DNA of 64,000 bases from Sycobia sp. Sy_11 (taxonomy: Eukaryota > Arthropoda > Insecta > Hymenoptera > Epichrysomallidae): NCBI GenBank assembly GCA_018907035.1, contig JACCIC010000207.1, positions 498,501 through 562,500 on the forward strand. The letters are read 5' to 3'. The notes beneath the pieces are model-generated. The model was not told the origin of the DNA. It was given only the letters and a program-made list of their open reading frames with translations, and made no database searches. The position numbers and the translations under genes were made by a program. This document shows, piece by piece, positions 31,361 to 41,564 of this stretch (the first letter of the stretch is position 1; the number at the start of each line of letters is the position of its first letter).

Positions 31361-31660
31361 ACATGCAGAAAGGTTCGTATAACCAATTCGTATAATTAAA
31401 AATTGAATAGGTATATATGTGCGTATTATTTTTAAGACATTATATAGTAATATGGTTGGAAGTTAATAAAATAATTTAAAACCGACTCAACAGTCGCACT
31501 TTTCTAATTATTGGTGCGGGATTTTCAATGCAAAGCTTTAATTCCCCGGTAACAGGCATAGAAAGTTTACTCGAGATTAAGGTAAAGCCGAACAGTAGAG
31601 ATTTCTACACCGATATCAAAGCTTTCTTTCACCTCATGTAGATTCCCAAATTCAGTATCG
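31361..31660. other. Spacer
   Basis: No recognised content. Confidence 0.3.
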
Positions 31661-31663
31661 GAC

Positions 31664-32660
31664 TATAAAAGTATATAGAGAGTACTCTTGTTCTTACAAT
31701 TACTTTCGTACAGAATTCATTCAGCACGTTATACTGTCGTAAAGTACATGGGAGAGTTTCGGGCCGAAATGGTCAACTTAACTTGTCCGCTGTGTTGCCG
31801 CCGAGCACCTACACCCACTTGGACGGCGTTGACGGAGGTGCTCCACATCCCCCTTCGCTACCCTTGTCGTTTATCGATTCTTTACTCGCCACAGTAGTGG
31901 TAGCGTCTCAGCAGTGCGACGCACGCGCCCTTCCGTTTTCCACCTCGACCATCCTCTCACTACACAAGGATTTGTGCGTGCATGGTGCACCACCTCTTCG
32001 CGAACCCCCAGTCGCTGGCTGCCCGGCCATAAGGCCGGCCATGATATCGTACATCCCGCGTCTCTGTCTCACTTCAAGTCCAGCCTCTCTGAACTTCTCG
32101 ATCGCTTTTTGCACGGCATCGCCAGCTGTAAAAAATTACGCTCCGATATTATACTAAGCAGTACATGAAATAAAGTTTGGGAGAGAGCGAAGGAAATCGA
32201 GCTACAGCAAGTGAAAACTACACCACAAATCCCTCGCGTGCAGCAGTCGTTGCATAGTCTTTGTACCGCCTGAACCAACTTTAGAGCTAATTCAACGTCC
32301 TGCTCCACCTCTACCACCAGTTTCTTCTACTTCTTTGGTCATCCCCTTCAACTTTTAGAACTTTCTTGTTCGCGTACTCTCTCCTTTCCCGTAACTATCG
32401 CTTCTGTTCTGTGAGTGACCCTCTCAACCCTATAGTGTACGTACTCTAGTGTCTGGACTATCTCAAATTTTCTTTCTGTCTTTATCTCTCTCTCGCGCGC
32501 GCACATCCGTGTGAGTGTTATCTGAAAGCTGTGTCCTTTTTATTTTGTTTTCTGTGATTGCTTGTACATACCAAATTTTCGTGTTGGTCACTAGGGAGAA
32601 ATCTTGGAAATTGCGTGCCGCACAGTGTCTGAGGACGATACCGTAAGTTTCACTTGGTTA
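31664..32660. other. GC-richer block with promoter-like and splice-like sites, unrecognised coding fragment on minus strand
   Basis: TATAAAAG at 31664-31671 (plus) opens a block of higher GC that ends near 32650 with a splice-donor-like CCGTAAGTTT (32641-32650, plus). On the minus strand a pyrimidine-rich acceptor TTTTTTACAG (near 32128-32137) precedes an open stretch AGDAVQKAIEKFREAGLEV, then RQRRGMYDIMAGLMAGQPAT. Further upstream on the same strand another open piece reads EVEQDVELALKLVQAVQRLC. These look like two amphipathic-helix exons but match no family I can name. They could be a host gene fragment or a retroelement leader. Confidence 0.3.
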
Positions 32661-33970
32661 TTCGATCTTAACTTTTCACGTTGGCGATGGTGCAAAAATG
32701 ATAAAAAGCTGATTGATAGTGCTCGCGAATCTGTTAAAGACTTGTCATGACGTTTGAAAGAGACTAAATTGTTTGCGAATTTTGTTTAAAACAACTCTTG
32801 CATGCTAAAAGATATTTGAGTTTATTAGTTTTTTTTGACAACCAGTACTTTAACCAACTTCATAGCTCAATCGTCTATATTATCTAATCTAATGAAACAT
32901 TTTATTGAAGTCTTTATAAAACTTTATAAAACGAAAATAGATATTATATAGAAATTAATAGAACTTGGAAAATACAACCGTTTCTATCAATACTACATTC
33001 ATAAATAAATGTTTCTCAAATATAGCATAATCATATTCGTATCAAACTTTTATGGCTGACTCAATTTCATTTTGCTTTTTTAAAATAATTTTTAGCTTCA
33101 TCAAATTTATTTATTAAATTTCATTCTCATTTTAAAAAATGTAAGCAAACTGACAATATTCAATTGATGTAGCTAACGAATATACACCGTTAATACTCTA
33201 AACTTAGACTTATACGACTAAAATTAGACTTATAAGTCTAAAATTAAGCTAAATACTCATAATGAAAATGGAATACTGTTTTTATTTTAAAAACTATATT
33301 CACTTACGTAATTTTTAGTTGAAGATAATCCTACTACTTTATTTTTCTGCAGTTGAATATAAAAATTAAAACTGTTGTTTTTAAATCTAATAGAATTTTC
33401 ATTTTCATGAATGACTAATCTTTAACTAAACAAAATTCTTAATGAATATTTTAAATATAAGTATTGTAATAATATTTTATTTTAAATTGTATCTTCTGAA
33501 CAACATGCTATTAAAGAATATTTAATAATTCAGCTTTATACAATGCATTAATCATTTAAATTATTACAACTGAATATTTGTTTAATAATTATTTTCTAAA
33601 TATTGTTCTATACTTCAAATCTTCGCATATATTTAAAATCTGTAACTATGAATTAGGAACTGCGGAATATTTATTTTGTGTTTATATTGTGAATTTTATC
33701 GATTAGCTATAAATCATGAAGAAGAAAATACATACAGTAATAAATAAAGCTCAAGAAAATCTATTAATTATAAAAACGTCACAACTGCTGTTCAGTCATA
33801 AATTTCTGTTCACAACTGTATTGAATGAAAATTTATTATTTTATTATCTGAGTAATTTAGTATATCTGAGAAATATTGGATTACTATAAATACATCTATT
33901 ATTTTTAGTATCAAATTTACCATAATTTATGAAAGCTTTTATTTACAACTTTAAATCTTTATTTTTTCTT
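32661..33970. other. AT-rich region, no gene recognised
   Basis: Very AT-rich, with no supported frame or repeat. Confidence 0.4.
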
Positions 33971-33974
33971 CTAG

Positions 33975-34985
33975 ATCTAATTTATCCCCCTCAAAATAAT
34001 CCCCCTGGATACAATGCAACCATGCCAACGCTTTTTCCATTTTCAAAACTTCTTTATATTCGTATTCCGGAATGGCCATCCTTCTTCAATTTGGCTTTTA
34101 TTTCTTCAATCGAATCAAAGCCGTGTCCCAGAAGTAGTCTTTTGAGTTTGCTGAACAGCCAGAAGTCGCACAGTGCTAAATCAGAAGAGCACGGTGGTTG
34201 CGGAACAATATTGGTTGAATTTTTGGCAAAATATTTACGTAAAATGAATGTAGTGTGGGTTGGTGCATTATCATGATGCAAAAACCCAGAGTTGCCTTTC
34301 CAGAAATCTCGCCTTTTGAATAGCTTCACGCAAATGACGAATAATACTAAATAATATTCTTTGTTAACCATTTGGCCGGTAGGAAGGAATTCACAATGCA
34401 TCACACCAGAATAATCGAAGAAAATAGTAAGCATAACCTTGATTTTTGAGAGACTTTGGTTCGCTTGATCGGTTGTTTCTGGATCATAAGCGTAGATCCA
34501 AGTGTCATCTCTAATTATTATGCGTTCCATCTTGTCCTGATATTCCGAAAGCATTGTTTCACAGACCTCCATGTGAAGCTGTTTTTTTTTTAAAAAATTA
34601 AGTATTTTTAGCACGAATCGAGATTTCACTCTTTTCAGGCACAAAGTGTCTTTCAAAATGGTGTCGACTGACCTGTTTGAAGTTCCAACAATATCAGCAA
34701 GAGCTTTAGTAGTCAATCGACGATTTTACAGTACTAATTCATTGATTTTGTCGACGTCTAGCTCATCAGTAGTTGTTGGTCGTCTTTGACGTGGTACGTC
34801 TTCAATGCATTCTGGTACTTCTATGAACAAATTATGCCAATCAAAAACACTTGACATTGACTTCTCACCAAAGGTCTTCTGTAACATTTTGAACGTTTTG
34901 GAGTCCGATATTTCATTTCGCGCCTAAAATTTAATGCTACTTTTTTATTCAATACTTTCAGACATTATAAAAACCGAAGAGACAA
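33975..34985 (-). pseudogene. Mariner transposase remnant (family with HHDN and LALCDFWLF)
   Basis: The frame 34054-34716 (220 codons) covers most of the catalytic region: KALADIVGTSNRSVDTILKD (second helix-turn-helix), IIRDDTWIYAYDPETTDQAN (first D), FLHHDNAPTHTTFI (second D) and SSDLALCDFWLFSKLKRLLL (third D). All three acidic residues are present. Upstream, minus-strand pieces to about 34975 give the N-terminus (SKTFKMLQKTFGEKSMSSVF and a R-R-P-T-T-T hinge) with stops at the start. Downstream the C-terminal frame shifts at about 34060 and ends with a GDYFEGD-like segment near 34010. No terminal repeats were located. Confidence 0.8.
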
Positions 34986-35880
34986 CTTTTGTTTATTCAC
35001 AAAGTACAAGTGTAACTATATGACATATGAAGATAATTGCGTGAAATTTGACAGAGATAACTGTGACAGAACTACTAACTTAAAAATAAAAGCATTTATC
35101 CGAATCTATAAACTAAGGAAGTTTGAATTGAAAAGTCTTACTCATATTCGTACACAGTAGTAATAAGTCCTAACATATAATAAATCTGAGATCAAGATAC
35201 TTGAAATTACAATAGTGATTAGTCAAATATATAAAGATATTTTAGTTTTCAAATAGAGTTTCAATAAATGAGATGCAATATAGAGCTTCAATATCATAAA
35301 TTTACACAGTTCTGTTTATACATACGAAACGAGCTTCGATGAGGTTAATTATCCCTTAAGGGGAAAATCGAATTGCAGTAATTTGCAAAAAGCTTTTAAT
35401 ATTATCTTGGTTATTACAGATGAACTGTGAATCTATAAAAAAGAGTTAAGCTGAAGAATTTTTAAGAAATTCATCAAAATGAACAAAATTCCTTTATTTG
35501 AACAGTTTACGAGTATTTCATCTAGAATCTTCTTATATAGATGTTATCATTTTGAAGAATTTAGCAATTACTCCATTTTTCTCAGTATTCTTAATTTATA
35601 ATATAAGGGAAGAAAATGTAGGGGTTATAAGATTGTCTAATATAGAAATAATTTTTATTGAATAATTACTAGTAACATTTTAATAGATGTACTTAAAGCC
35701 GTTTAAAGTAAGTATGAAATTTATACGTTATTTTATTACCCATTATGACTACTGAAATTTCCAAATCAAAAGCTGATAAAATAGTAATCATAAAATATTA
35801 TTCATCACTAAATTAATAAATTAATAAATGATGCTGATATAAGGCTCAAGGATATGAGCCTTCAAAAGCATTAACATAAA
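34986..35880. other. AT-rich spacer
   Basis: No recognised gene or repeat. Confidence 0.35.
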
Positions 35881-35955
35881 AAAATTAATAAATATAATAT
35901 TTTTATCGGTCATACAGTTCTGACAAAGGTAATTCGCCCATATTAACACCAAATA

Positions 35956-36261
35956 TTAGGTTGTAAATATCTCCCTTCCGCCTTTTTGTCTTATGAATTT
36001 CGCGGCTATGTACAAAGCGCTACAGAGCTCGTATCTTGCAATACTATACATCATTTTAAAGAGTCTTGTGAAAAGTGGCTGTCCGAATTTTTCGCAAATA
36101 AGGAGAGGGGTTTCTACGAGAGGGGTATTATGAAGTTGCCGTCTAGATGAAAATAGATTATCGAATAAAATGGCGCATATAAGTAAATCCGACCACTGTG
36201 ACACTTTATAAAGCATTGAATGAAGAGAAATAAAGCAGAAGGGAGATATCTTACAACCTAA
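35956..36261 (+). mobile_element. 306 bp MITE derived from mariner family A
   Basis: The left end TTAGGTTGTAAATATCTCCC begins after TA (35954-35955). The right end GGGAGATATCTTACAACCTAA is followed by TA (36262-36263). The first 105 bases match the 5' leader of the mariners at 9972 and 52406 (TTCGCGGCTATGTACAAAGC). The rest matches their last 190 bases (GTGAAAAGTGGCTGTCCGA, AGGGGTATTATGAAGTTGCC). Everything between, including the catalytic region, is deleted. Its ends match each other better than those of the full-length copies. Confidence 0.9.
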
Positions 36262-36496
36262 TATAATATATTAATTTAAATAATGACAGTCAGACTGTCC
36301 TTGTTTATAGTCAACCCCGAAAAATCTGACTTTGAATTTATTACTACAATAAATTATGTGGAAAATTAAAAGTTAATATTAGAATAAAATTAAAATAAAA
36401 ATAATAAATATAATAAAAATAATAAAAATAATATTCTATGTTAGTAAGGGACAACCTGACTGCCCCCACTACATTAGATTTAAATTCACCTTTTGT

Positions 36497-36535
36497 GTCC
36501 AACATTTCGAACCTCTACGGTTCATTCGCAGGAAC
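36497..36535 (-). ncRNA. Hammerhead-like motif (decayed)
   Basis: Flanking stem GTTC/GGAC, stem II GAACC/GGTTC, then GAAA. The catalytic box is altered (CTGCGAA). Compensating changes in stem II relative to 21277-21316 preserve pairing. Confidence 0.5.
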
Positions 36536-36545
36536 TAAACTGAAT

Positions 36546-37195
36546 TAGACTTGAACTAATCTAAAAATAAAACAAAATTAGATTAAAAATTACAAATAAT
36601 CAAATTTATAAAAATAAACTATATTCTGTGAGTGAGCAAAGGACAACCTGACTGCCCTCACCATCGACATAAGTAAAATTTTTATGGTTTAAATTAATAA
36701 ATTATTTAAATTAATGATAAGTTTAAATTGCTAGAATACTAATAATAATAAAATGCCCAAAGGAAAGGCCTAAAGTAGATAGAAAAATAGAAATCCCAAT
36801 ATAAGTCAGTTACTGTATTCATGGAATTGCTGTTAAGTTTGCATTGGAATTGAAATTTTAATCTGTATCTGAATTGCATAAAGGCTTGTCTTGGAATACA
36901 ATAACTACTCTCTGACGATCTAAAGTTTTCTAATAGGTTTAAAAATTATCTCAAATAATATACAGATTCCAATAGAAAATACAAAGTAAAATAAATTGTA
37001 CATCTGTTTATTATGTTTATTAGGCGAAACCAACAAGATTCTGAACTCTATCTAGGTTACAGCAACTCTTTAGAATAGCAGAATAATCTTAATCAAATAC
37101 AAAATATAAACTAGGATTCTTCTCCAAATAATTTACTGACTCGTTAAGATGCCGTTTATGACAAATTAAAAGTTATAATACTAAGTTAAATTATA
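36546..37195. other. Spacer with partial second pLTR segment
   Basis: A second partial pLTR body (36570-36665, including AAAGGACAACCTGACTGCCC) follows; the remainder is AT-rich without a gene. Confidence 0.45.
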
Positions 37196-37610
37196 ATATT
37201 ATTTTTATCGGTCTTTATTTAATAAAATACTATGATAATATAATGACAGCCAGACTGTCCTTGTTTATAATCATGGGCGTATAATCTCAAAGGAAATACT
37301 ACTAAAAATAAAATAATTTAATTTCACTGAAAATTCAAAATAAAATAATTTATAGTTTATGTTAGTGGGGGAAAACCTCACTGCCATCACCACCTTAAAT
37401 TTAAATTTACATTAAATGTCCGACGTTGCGAATCACTCCGGTTCATCTACAAGGACTAAACTCTTATTATTTATTATTTTTATTTAATTTATTTAAATTT
37501 ATTTGGGAGTTGAAATAATATAAACTGCCATTATATTATCATAGTACATTATTGTAAAAGACTGTAAAACCGATAAAAATAGTTACTAATTGAATCTTTT
37601 AAGATACTTT
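37196..37610 (-). repeat. PLE pLTR foldback copy
   Basis: The left tip TTTTTATCGGTCTTTATT (37203) and body (GACAGCCAGACTGTCCTTG at 37242) face a short inverted arm at 37520-37600 (TGCCATTATATTATCATAGT, AAAGACTGTAAAACCGATAA). It is a miniature version of the inverted-pLTR arrangement at 20186-21560 without protein sequence. Confidence 0.65.
37418..37455 (-). ncRNA. Hammerhead-like motif (strongly decayed)
   Basis: The flanking stem GTCC/GGAC is perfect. Stem II is GAACC/GATTC with mismatch and the GAAA is now GCAA. Retained only as a member of the family alignment. Confidence 0.35.
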
Positions 37611-38399
37611 TATCTTTTACAATATTGTTGCAATGTATAGCAAAGAGATACAATTATCTCTTTTATTTGCAAAAACTCAGTCATCAGTTTTCGCATTAAA
37701 TTAGAGCAGATAATATATCATTCATTTCCATAACATCGGTAACATAAATTGAATTGATACTTTAGGCGAAACGAATTTTAAATGATGCTTACAATAAATA
37801 GATGCTTTTTTCCTTAAGATGGACTCAATATAGCATTTCTCGACCAAAGTATTTTAGTGCAGGATGCATTGTTAAGCTTATCTTACTGATTTAATATTTA
37901 TTGCAGTGATGCAGTTAATTCGTTACAGATAAGAGCGGAAAAATCTAAATTGGCCCCTGCAGAAACCATAGAAATACTCTTGTTTGAAAACTGATGAAAT
38001 ACTTGTACTTATCAGTTTAATTTAATAAAGTTATGTATGAAATTTATTCCATTCATTTTAATTTGAAAGAAAATAATTTTCCCATTGTATTTTTGAACTC
38101 ATTCATTCCATGTACTTATTCTTGATAATACCAATTCGATTAGAAATAAGTAGATAGGTTATAGGCATACTGGTAAACCCTCATTCCCAAAATTTGTTCC
38201 AGAACGCAAAGGATGCCATTTCAAGGCTACTTTTCTAATTGGGACTGATGGATTGCATGAGTTGATCATTATGCCCATACCGCCTACGTCGACTTCATTG
38301 CTTTATTTACGAGTGTAACATATGCATAAACTAATATTGGCGTGATTGCCTTTGAAGTAGACTTTGAAGTAATAACATGCAAATAGTTATTTATTTTAT
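37611..38399. other. AT-rich region before the Polinton-like element
   Basis: No domain recognised. It may include decayed Polinton-like sequence, since capsid-like similarity starts at 38400. Confidence 0.3.
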
Positions 38400-38414
38400 G
38401 TTTTTATCTATCAT

Positions 38415-38790
38415 TCATATATTCCAATCTATCTGGATTGCATTTCTTTCAGATTCTTCGTATGTAGTTTGATTACTGACTATAACCTTCTGCATTAAGA
38501 CATTCATGGCCGATCTTGATCGTTCGATAATAAGTTTCTGCTTGATATTCAGAACAATTTTTATTCTGATCTTCTGAGAAATAGCAATGTCAAAGTTTTC
38601 TTCTCTATTAATTAGAGATTTCGACGTTTCTTTATTGTCAAGCCAGTCTGCATTTTCAAGGATCAGAGTCTCATTGGGATTAAACGAAGTCCATTCTTTC
38701 GTGAAACTACTCATTTTCACGTTTGTCAATCTCTACACCATTAATTTCATAGCAAATGTTATGAAATAGATCGCAAATAGCATTGTTAAC
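38415..38790 (-). pseudogene. Virus-like jelly-roll (capsid/penton-type) protein fragment
   Basis: The minus strand gives YEINGVEIDKREN at about 38740-38785 and, in a neighbouring frame, SFNPNETLILENADWLDN near 38655-38710. Together these resemble a segment found in a recurrent family of arthropod virus-like proteins (E-I-x-YE-x-NG-x-EID ... NAGW). The rest of the 104-codon frame (38415-38729) is not recognisable and may be out of frame. Neighbouring protease and PLA2 remnants support a structural-gene cluster. Family assignment is from memory of the pattern; the exact role (major or minor capsid) is not settled here. Confidence 0.5.
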
Positions 38791-38923
38791 AAATCTAGAT
38801 TTTATCGGTATGTTTTCATGGGTTTTTAAAATTTTCCATTAGTACGAATAGAACTTCGTGATGGTAGAAGACATAAATCTTGATGTTGGATAGATATATG
38901 AATTTCATTATTGTTCTCAAAAG

Positions 38924-39164
38924 TTAGTACCGTGTACTGTTGGTATGCGTAGATAATGAGCAACTAACTAATCGAATGTGACACGTGAATGATTTTTTTC
39001 TATTTCTAATGAAAATACTCCTAATATATGGAATTTTTAATTTACGAGCATATTCTATATGCTCATAATTAGTGCACGATTTGGCAAATTTAAATTGAAG
39101 TGTTTTTTTTAAAATTCTCCGTAGCTGATATCTGGTTTCAGAAATAATCCGCGCGAATTTTTTA
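38924..39164 (-). pseudogene. Adenain-like cysteine protease N-terminal fragment
   Basis: The minus-strand frame includes NYEHIEYARKLKIPYIRSIF. In Polinton/adintovirus proteases the domain starts with a similar L-x-NYDL-x-Y-x-K-x-L-KIP-x-FRGVF segment ahead of the catalytic histidine. Here the following G-x-GTHW block with the catalytic His is not recognisable, so only the start of the domain is present. Family role: maturation cleavage of capsid proteins. The intact mariner begins immediately at 39165 and separates this piece from the PLA2-like gene. Confidence 0.5.
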
Positions 39165-40452
39165 TTAGGAGTGTGAATAAGTCTTTCCCGTTTTTTGTAA
39201 GAGATGGCGCCACCAATACTGTGCGAGTATTCAATGGTTACATATGTCATAATCAAAGCTTATTCATATGTCAACAATTCCATACTAACACATTAGTTAA
39301 AATTTTTTCGCATCACAAAATTTTTGATATCGTGAAAATGTCGAAATTTGAGCCGAGTCGACGTCATTTGCGGGAAGTTTCACTTTATTGGTTCGATTTG
39401 AAGAAATCTGTTGCCGAGACGCATCGATTGCTTCAGGAGGCTTATGGAGAAGGTTGTGTCGATGATTCAAGTGTTCGCGGATGGTTTCGACGCTTCAAAA
39501 GCGGTGATTTCGACGTGAAAGACAAGGAGCGTTCCGGGCGGCCGCAAATCTTTGAAGATCGAGAATTGGCGACTTTGCTTGATGAAGATTCTTGTCAAAC
39601 GCAAGAAGAACTTGCTGAAGCATTGGGAGTTGACCGAACAACCATTTCCAAGCGTTTGAAAGCCATGGGAATGATCCAAAAGCAAGGAAATTGGGTGCCG
39701 TACGAACTGAAGCTGAGAGACGTCGAACGGCGTTTTTTCACTTGCGAACAGCTGCTTCAGCGACATAAAAGAAAGGGTTTTCTGCATCGTATCGTGACTG
39801 GCGATGAAAAGTGGATACGTTACGATAATCCGAAGCGAAGAAAATCATGGGGACTTCCCGGCCATGCATCATCATCGACGGCCAAGCCAAATATTCATGG
39901 CGCCAAGCTCATGCTCTGTATATGGTGGGACCAGCTAGGTGTGGTTTACTATGAGCTTCTGAAACCGAATGAAAGGATCACAGGCGAGGTCTATCGACGA
40001 CAATTGATGCGTTTGAGCCGCGCACTGCGAGAAAAACGGCCACAATACTCCGACAGGCACGACAAAGTTATTTTGCAACATGACAATGCTCGCCCACATG
40101 TTGCACTGCCGGTGAAAACATACTTAGAAACGCTCAAATGGGAAGTCCTACCCCACCCGCCGTATAGTTCAGACGTTGCTCCGTCTGATTACCATCTCTT
40201 CAGATCGATGACGCATGGCCTGGCTGACCAGCACTTCCATTCCTACGAGGAAGCCAAAAAATGGGTGGATGACTGGATAGAGGCCAAACCAGTCGAATTT
40301 TTTCGCAACGGGATTCGTATGTTGCCAGAAAGATGGGAAAAAGTTGTAGCTAGCGATGGCCAATACGTTCAATAATTCATTTGTAACCATTTTTTCACAA
40401 TAAAGGCTCAAAATTTGAAAAAAAAACGGGAAAGACTTATTCACATACCTGA
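39165..40452 (+). mobile_element. Complete mariner element, 1288 bp
   Basis: The left end TTAGGAGTGTGAATAAGTC begins after TA (39163-39164). The right end, read inward, is TCAGGTATGTGAATAAGTC and is followed by TA (40453-40454). The ends agree over about 30 bases (CTTTCCCGTTTTTT is shared) with a few differences near the tips. Length and organisation match a canonical mariner of about 1.29 kb. It carries one uninterrupted transposase gene and sits inside the Polinton-like remnant, so it is younger than the decay of that element or entered while it was decaying. Confidence 0.95.
39338..40375 (+). CDS. Mariner transposase, intact, 345 aa
   Basis: The ORF from ATG 39338 (MSKFEPSRRHLREVSLYW) to TAA 40375 has 345 codons, the usual mariner transposase length. 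An in-frame upstream ATG at 39173 lies in the terminal repeat and is not the likely start. Order: paired helix-turn-helix DNA-binding half (residues about 1-115, with GVDRTTISKRLKAMGM as second recognition helix), WVPYEL linker, then the DDD catalytic domain: TGDEKWIRYDN (first D), LQHDNARPHVAL (second D) and SSDVAPSDYHLFRSM (third D, 34-residue spacing class), ending PERWEKVVASDGQYV. It cuts and pastes elements at TA dinucleotides in the nucleus. No stop, frameshift or catalytic change is visible. Confidence 0.95.
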   Translation: MSKFEPSRRHLREVSLYWFDLKKSVAETHRLLQEAYGEGCVDDSSVRGWFRRFKSGDFDVKDKERSGRPQIFEDRELATLLDEDSCQTQEELAEALGVDRTTISKRLKAMGMIQKQGNWVPYELKLRDVERRFFTCEQLLQRHKRKGFLHRIVTGDEKWIRYDNPKRRKSWGLPGHASSSTAKPNIHGAKLMLCIWWDQLGVVYYELLKPNERITGEVYRRQLMRLSRALREKRPQYSDRHDKVILQHDNARPHVALPVKTYLETLKWEVLPHPPYSSDVAPSDYHLFRSMTHGLADQHFHSYEEAKKWVDDWIEAKPVEFFRNGIRMLPERWEKVVASDGQYVQ

Positions 40453-40454
40453 TA

Positions 40455-40771
40455 GATTTGAATTTTCCATGAATTTTCGAAGACAAAAATCAATGGCTTT
40501 GACAATCAGATTGCCAAGCTTTATCAGCAAGTTTCATATCAGCAATTTTGTTTGTATTGTAATATTGTACGTGATCTTTTTTACATGCCTGATCAAACGG
40601 ATTTATTCCTGAATCATCATTTTTTTCACGATCTCTTCTTAAATTTATCATAGTTCCTGAACTACAGGAATGATATCCAGGAAAGTATATTTCGAACGGT
40701 AAGTTGTTGATTATTTTATCCAATAGTCCATCACCAGGTTTCGACTGTTTTCGAGTCTTATGAATAATCAT
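40455..40771 (-). pseudogene. Phospholipase A2-like virus protein fragment
   Basis: The 93-codon minus frame (40490-40771) reads GDGLLDKIINNLPFEIYFPG, then YHSCSSGTMINLRR, DSGINPFDQACKKDHVQYYN and KLADKAW. This is the PLA2-like domain of parvovirus VP1-type and Polinton/adintovirus minor capsid proteins: a calcium-loop region (GYxxCGPGT in normal copies) and a catalytic C-x-x-HD-x-x-Y helix. Here the loop is SCSSGT and the catalytic pair appears as DH rather than HD, so enzyme activity is unlikely. In viruses that have it the domain helps particles leave the endosome; that role is family knowledge only. The C-terminal part is displaced by the mariner. Confidence 0.65.
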
Positions 40772-40943
40772 TTTTGATTAATATTTACTGTTCTTGAAAA
40801 CTATAAAACATGCTTTTATATATATTCATCTTTCAATGTTATATCTGACTTTACCATTGGAAGATTTATCAGATTTTATCAGATAACAGTTTGTCAGATT
40901 CCCTATCACAAATTCTGATTTTGTATTCGAAAAAAGGAGAAAG
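40772..40943. other. Short intergenic region between divergent Polinton-like genes
   Basis: The PLA2-like gene (minus) and ATPase gene (plus) diverge from here, so it would have held both promoters. It is AT-rich and TATATATATTC near 40817 is TATA-like. Confidence 0.35.
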
Positions 40944-41545
40944 CGTCGTGGATATCTGTCACCAGATAGTATATTATCAGTGTTCGGTCCATCTAACTGT
41001 GCAAAAACAAATAACTTATTAGCTTTAATCACACATCCCAGTGGTATTAGATTCGAAAATGTGCATATTTACTCAAAATCATTACATCGGCAAAAGTATC
41101 AATTTCTTAAAAAAGTATTGAACCGATTGACGACGTTACACATATGCAATTTAGTGAAAGTGAATCTATAATACTATCAAATGAAGTATTACCAAATTAA
41201 ATTTTGATTTTTGATGATGTAGCTTGTGACAATCAGGATAACGTCGGAGCATTTTTCTATATGGGAAGACAGAAAAGTATAGATTGTTTCTACCTATCCT
41301 AGTTATATGCTCATGTACCAAAACATCTTATCAGAGATCATTTTTAATATGGTGGTAATTTATCTTCAAGATGTTGGAAATCTATAACAAATTTATGACG
41401 TCCATCTCAATACAGCTCTGACTTTCAAAGAGTTTCGAAATCTTTGTTCTGAATTCTCGAAAAATGATAACTATAGATTTGTTGTTATTGAAAAAGGTAG
41501 AGCAATGAATGATGATAGATATAATTTGACTGTTTTGCAATAAAA
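40944..41545 (+). pseudogene. FtsK/HerA-type DNA-packaging ATPase
   Basis: The reading RRGYLSPDSILSVFGPSNCA, then KTNNLLALITHPSGIRFENV and YSKSLHRQKYQFLKKVLN, contains the Walker A region GPSNCAKT, where the glycine of GKT has become alanine. After a stop at 41171, IFDDVACDNQDNVGAFF near 41200-41255 gives Walker B (IFDD) and MGRQKSIDCFYL follows. The end DVHLNTALTFKEFRNLCS, then YRFVVIEKGRAMNDDRY, leads to a stop at 41545. In Polintons and related viruses this ATPase pumps DNA into the capsid. Two or more stops disrupt this copy. Confidence 0.75.
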
Positions 41546-41564
41546 AGGAATTAAAAAAAAATCA

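Larger units (their letters stand above)
35884..36545 (-). repeat. PLE pLTR copy, split by a MITE
   Basis: The outer tip AATATTTTTATCGGTCATAC (35898-35917) and the pLTR body from AATGACAGTCAGACTGTCC (36283) to the hammerhead-like motif (36497-36535) are parts of one copy, separated by the mariner-derived MITE at 35956-36261. Confidence 0.75.

Noticed and set aside
31783..32168. Plus-strand proline/serine-rich frames
   Set aside because: No domain and opposite to the better exon-like minus-strand signals; kept only as part of the unassigned block.
39173..39337. 55-codon N-terminal extension of the intact transposase frame
   Set aside because: It lies in the terminal repeat and leader; the ATG at 39338 gives the standard 345-residue protein.
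39467..39787. 106-codon minus frame
   Set aside because: Antisense shadow of the intact mariner transposase.
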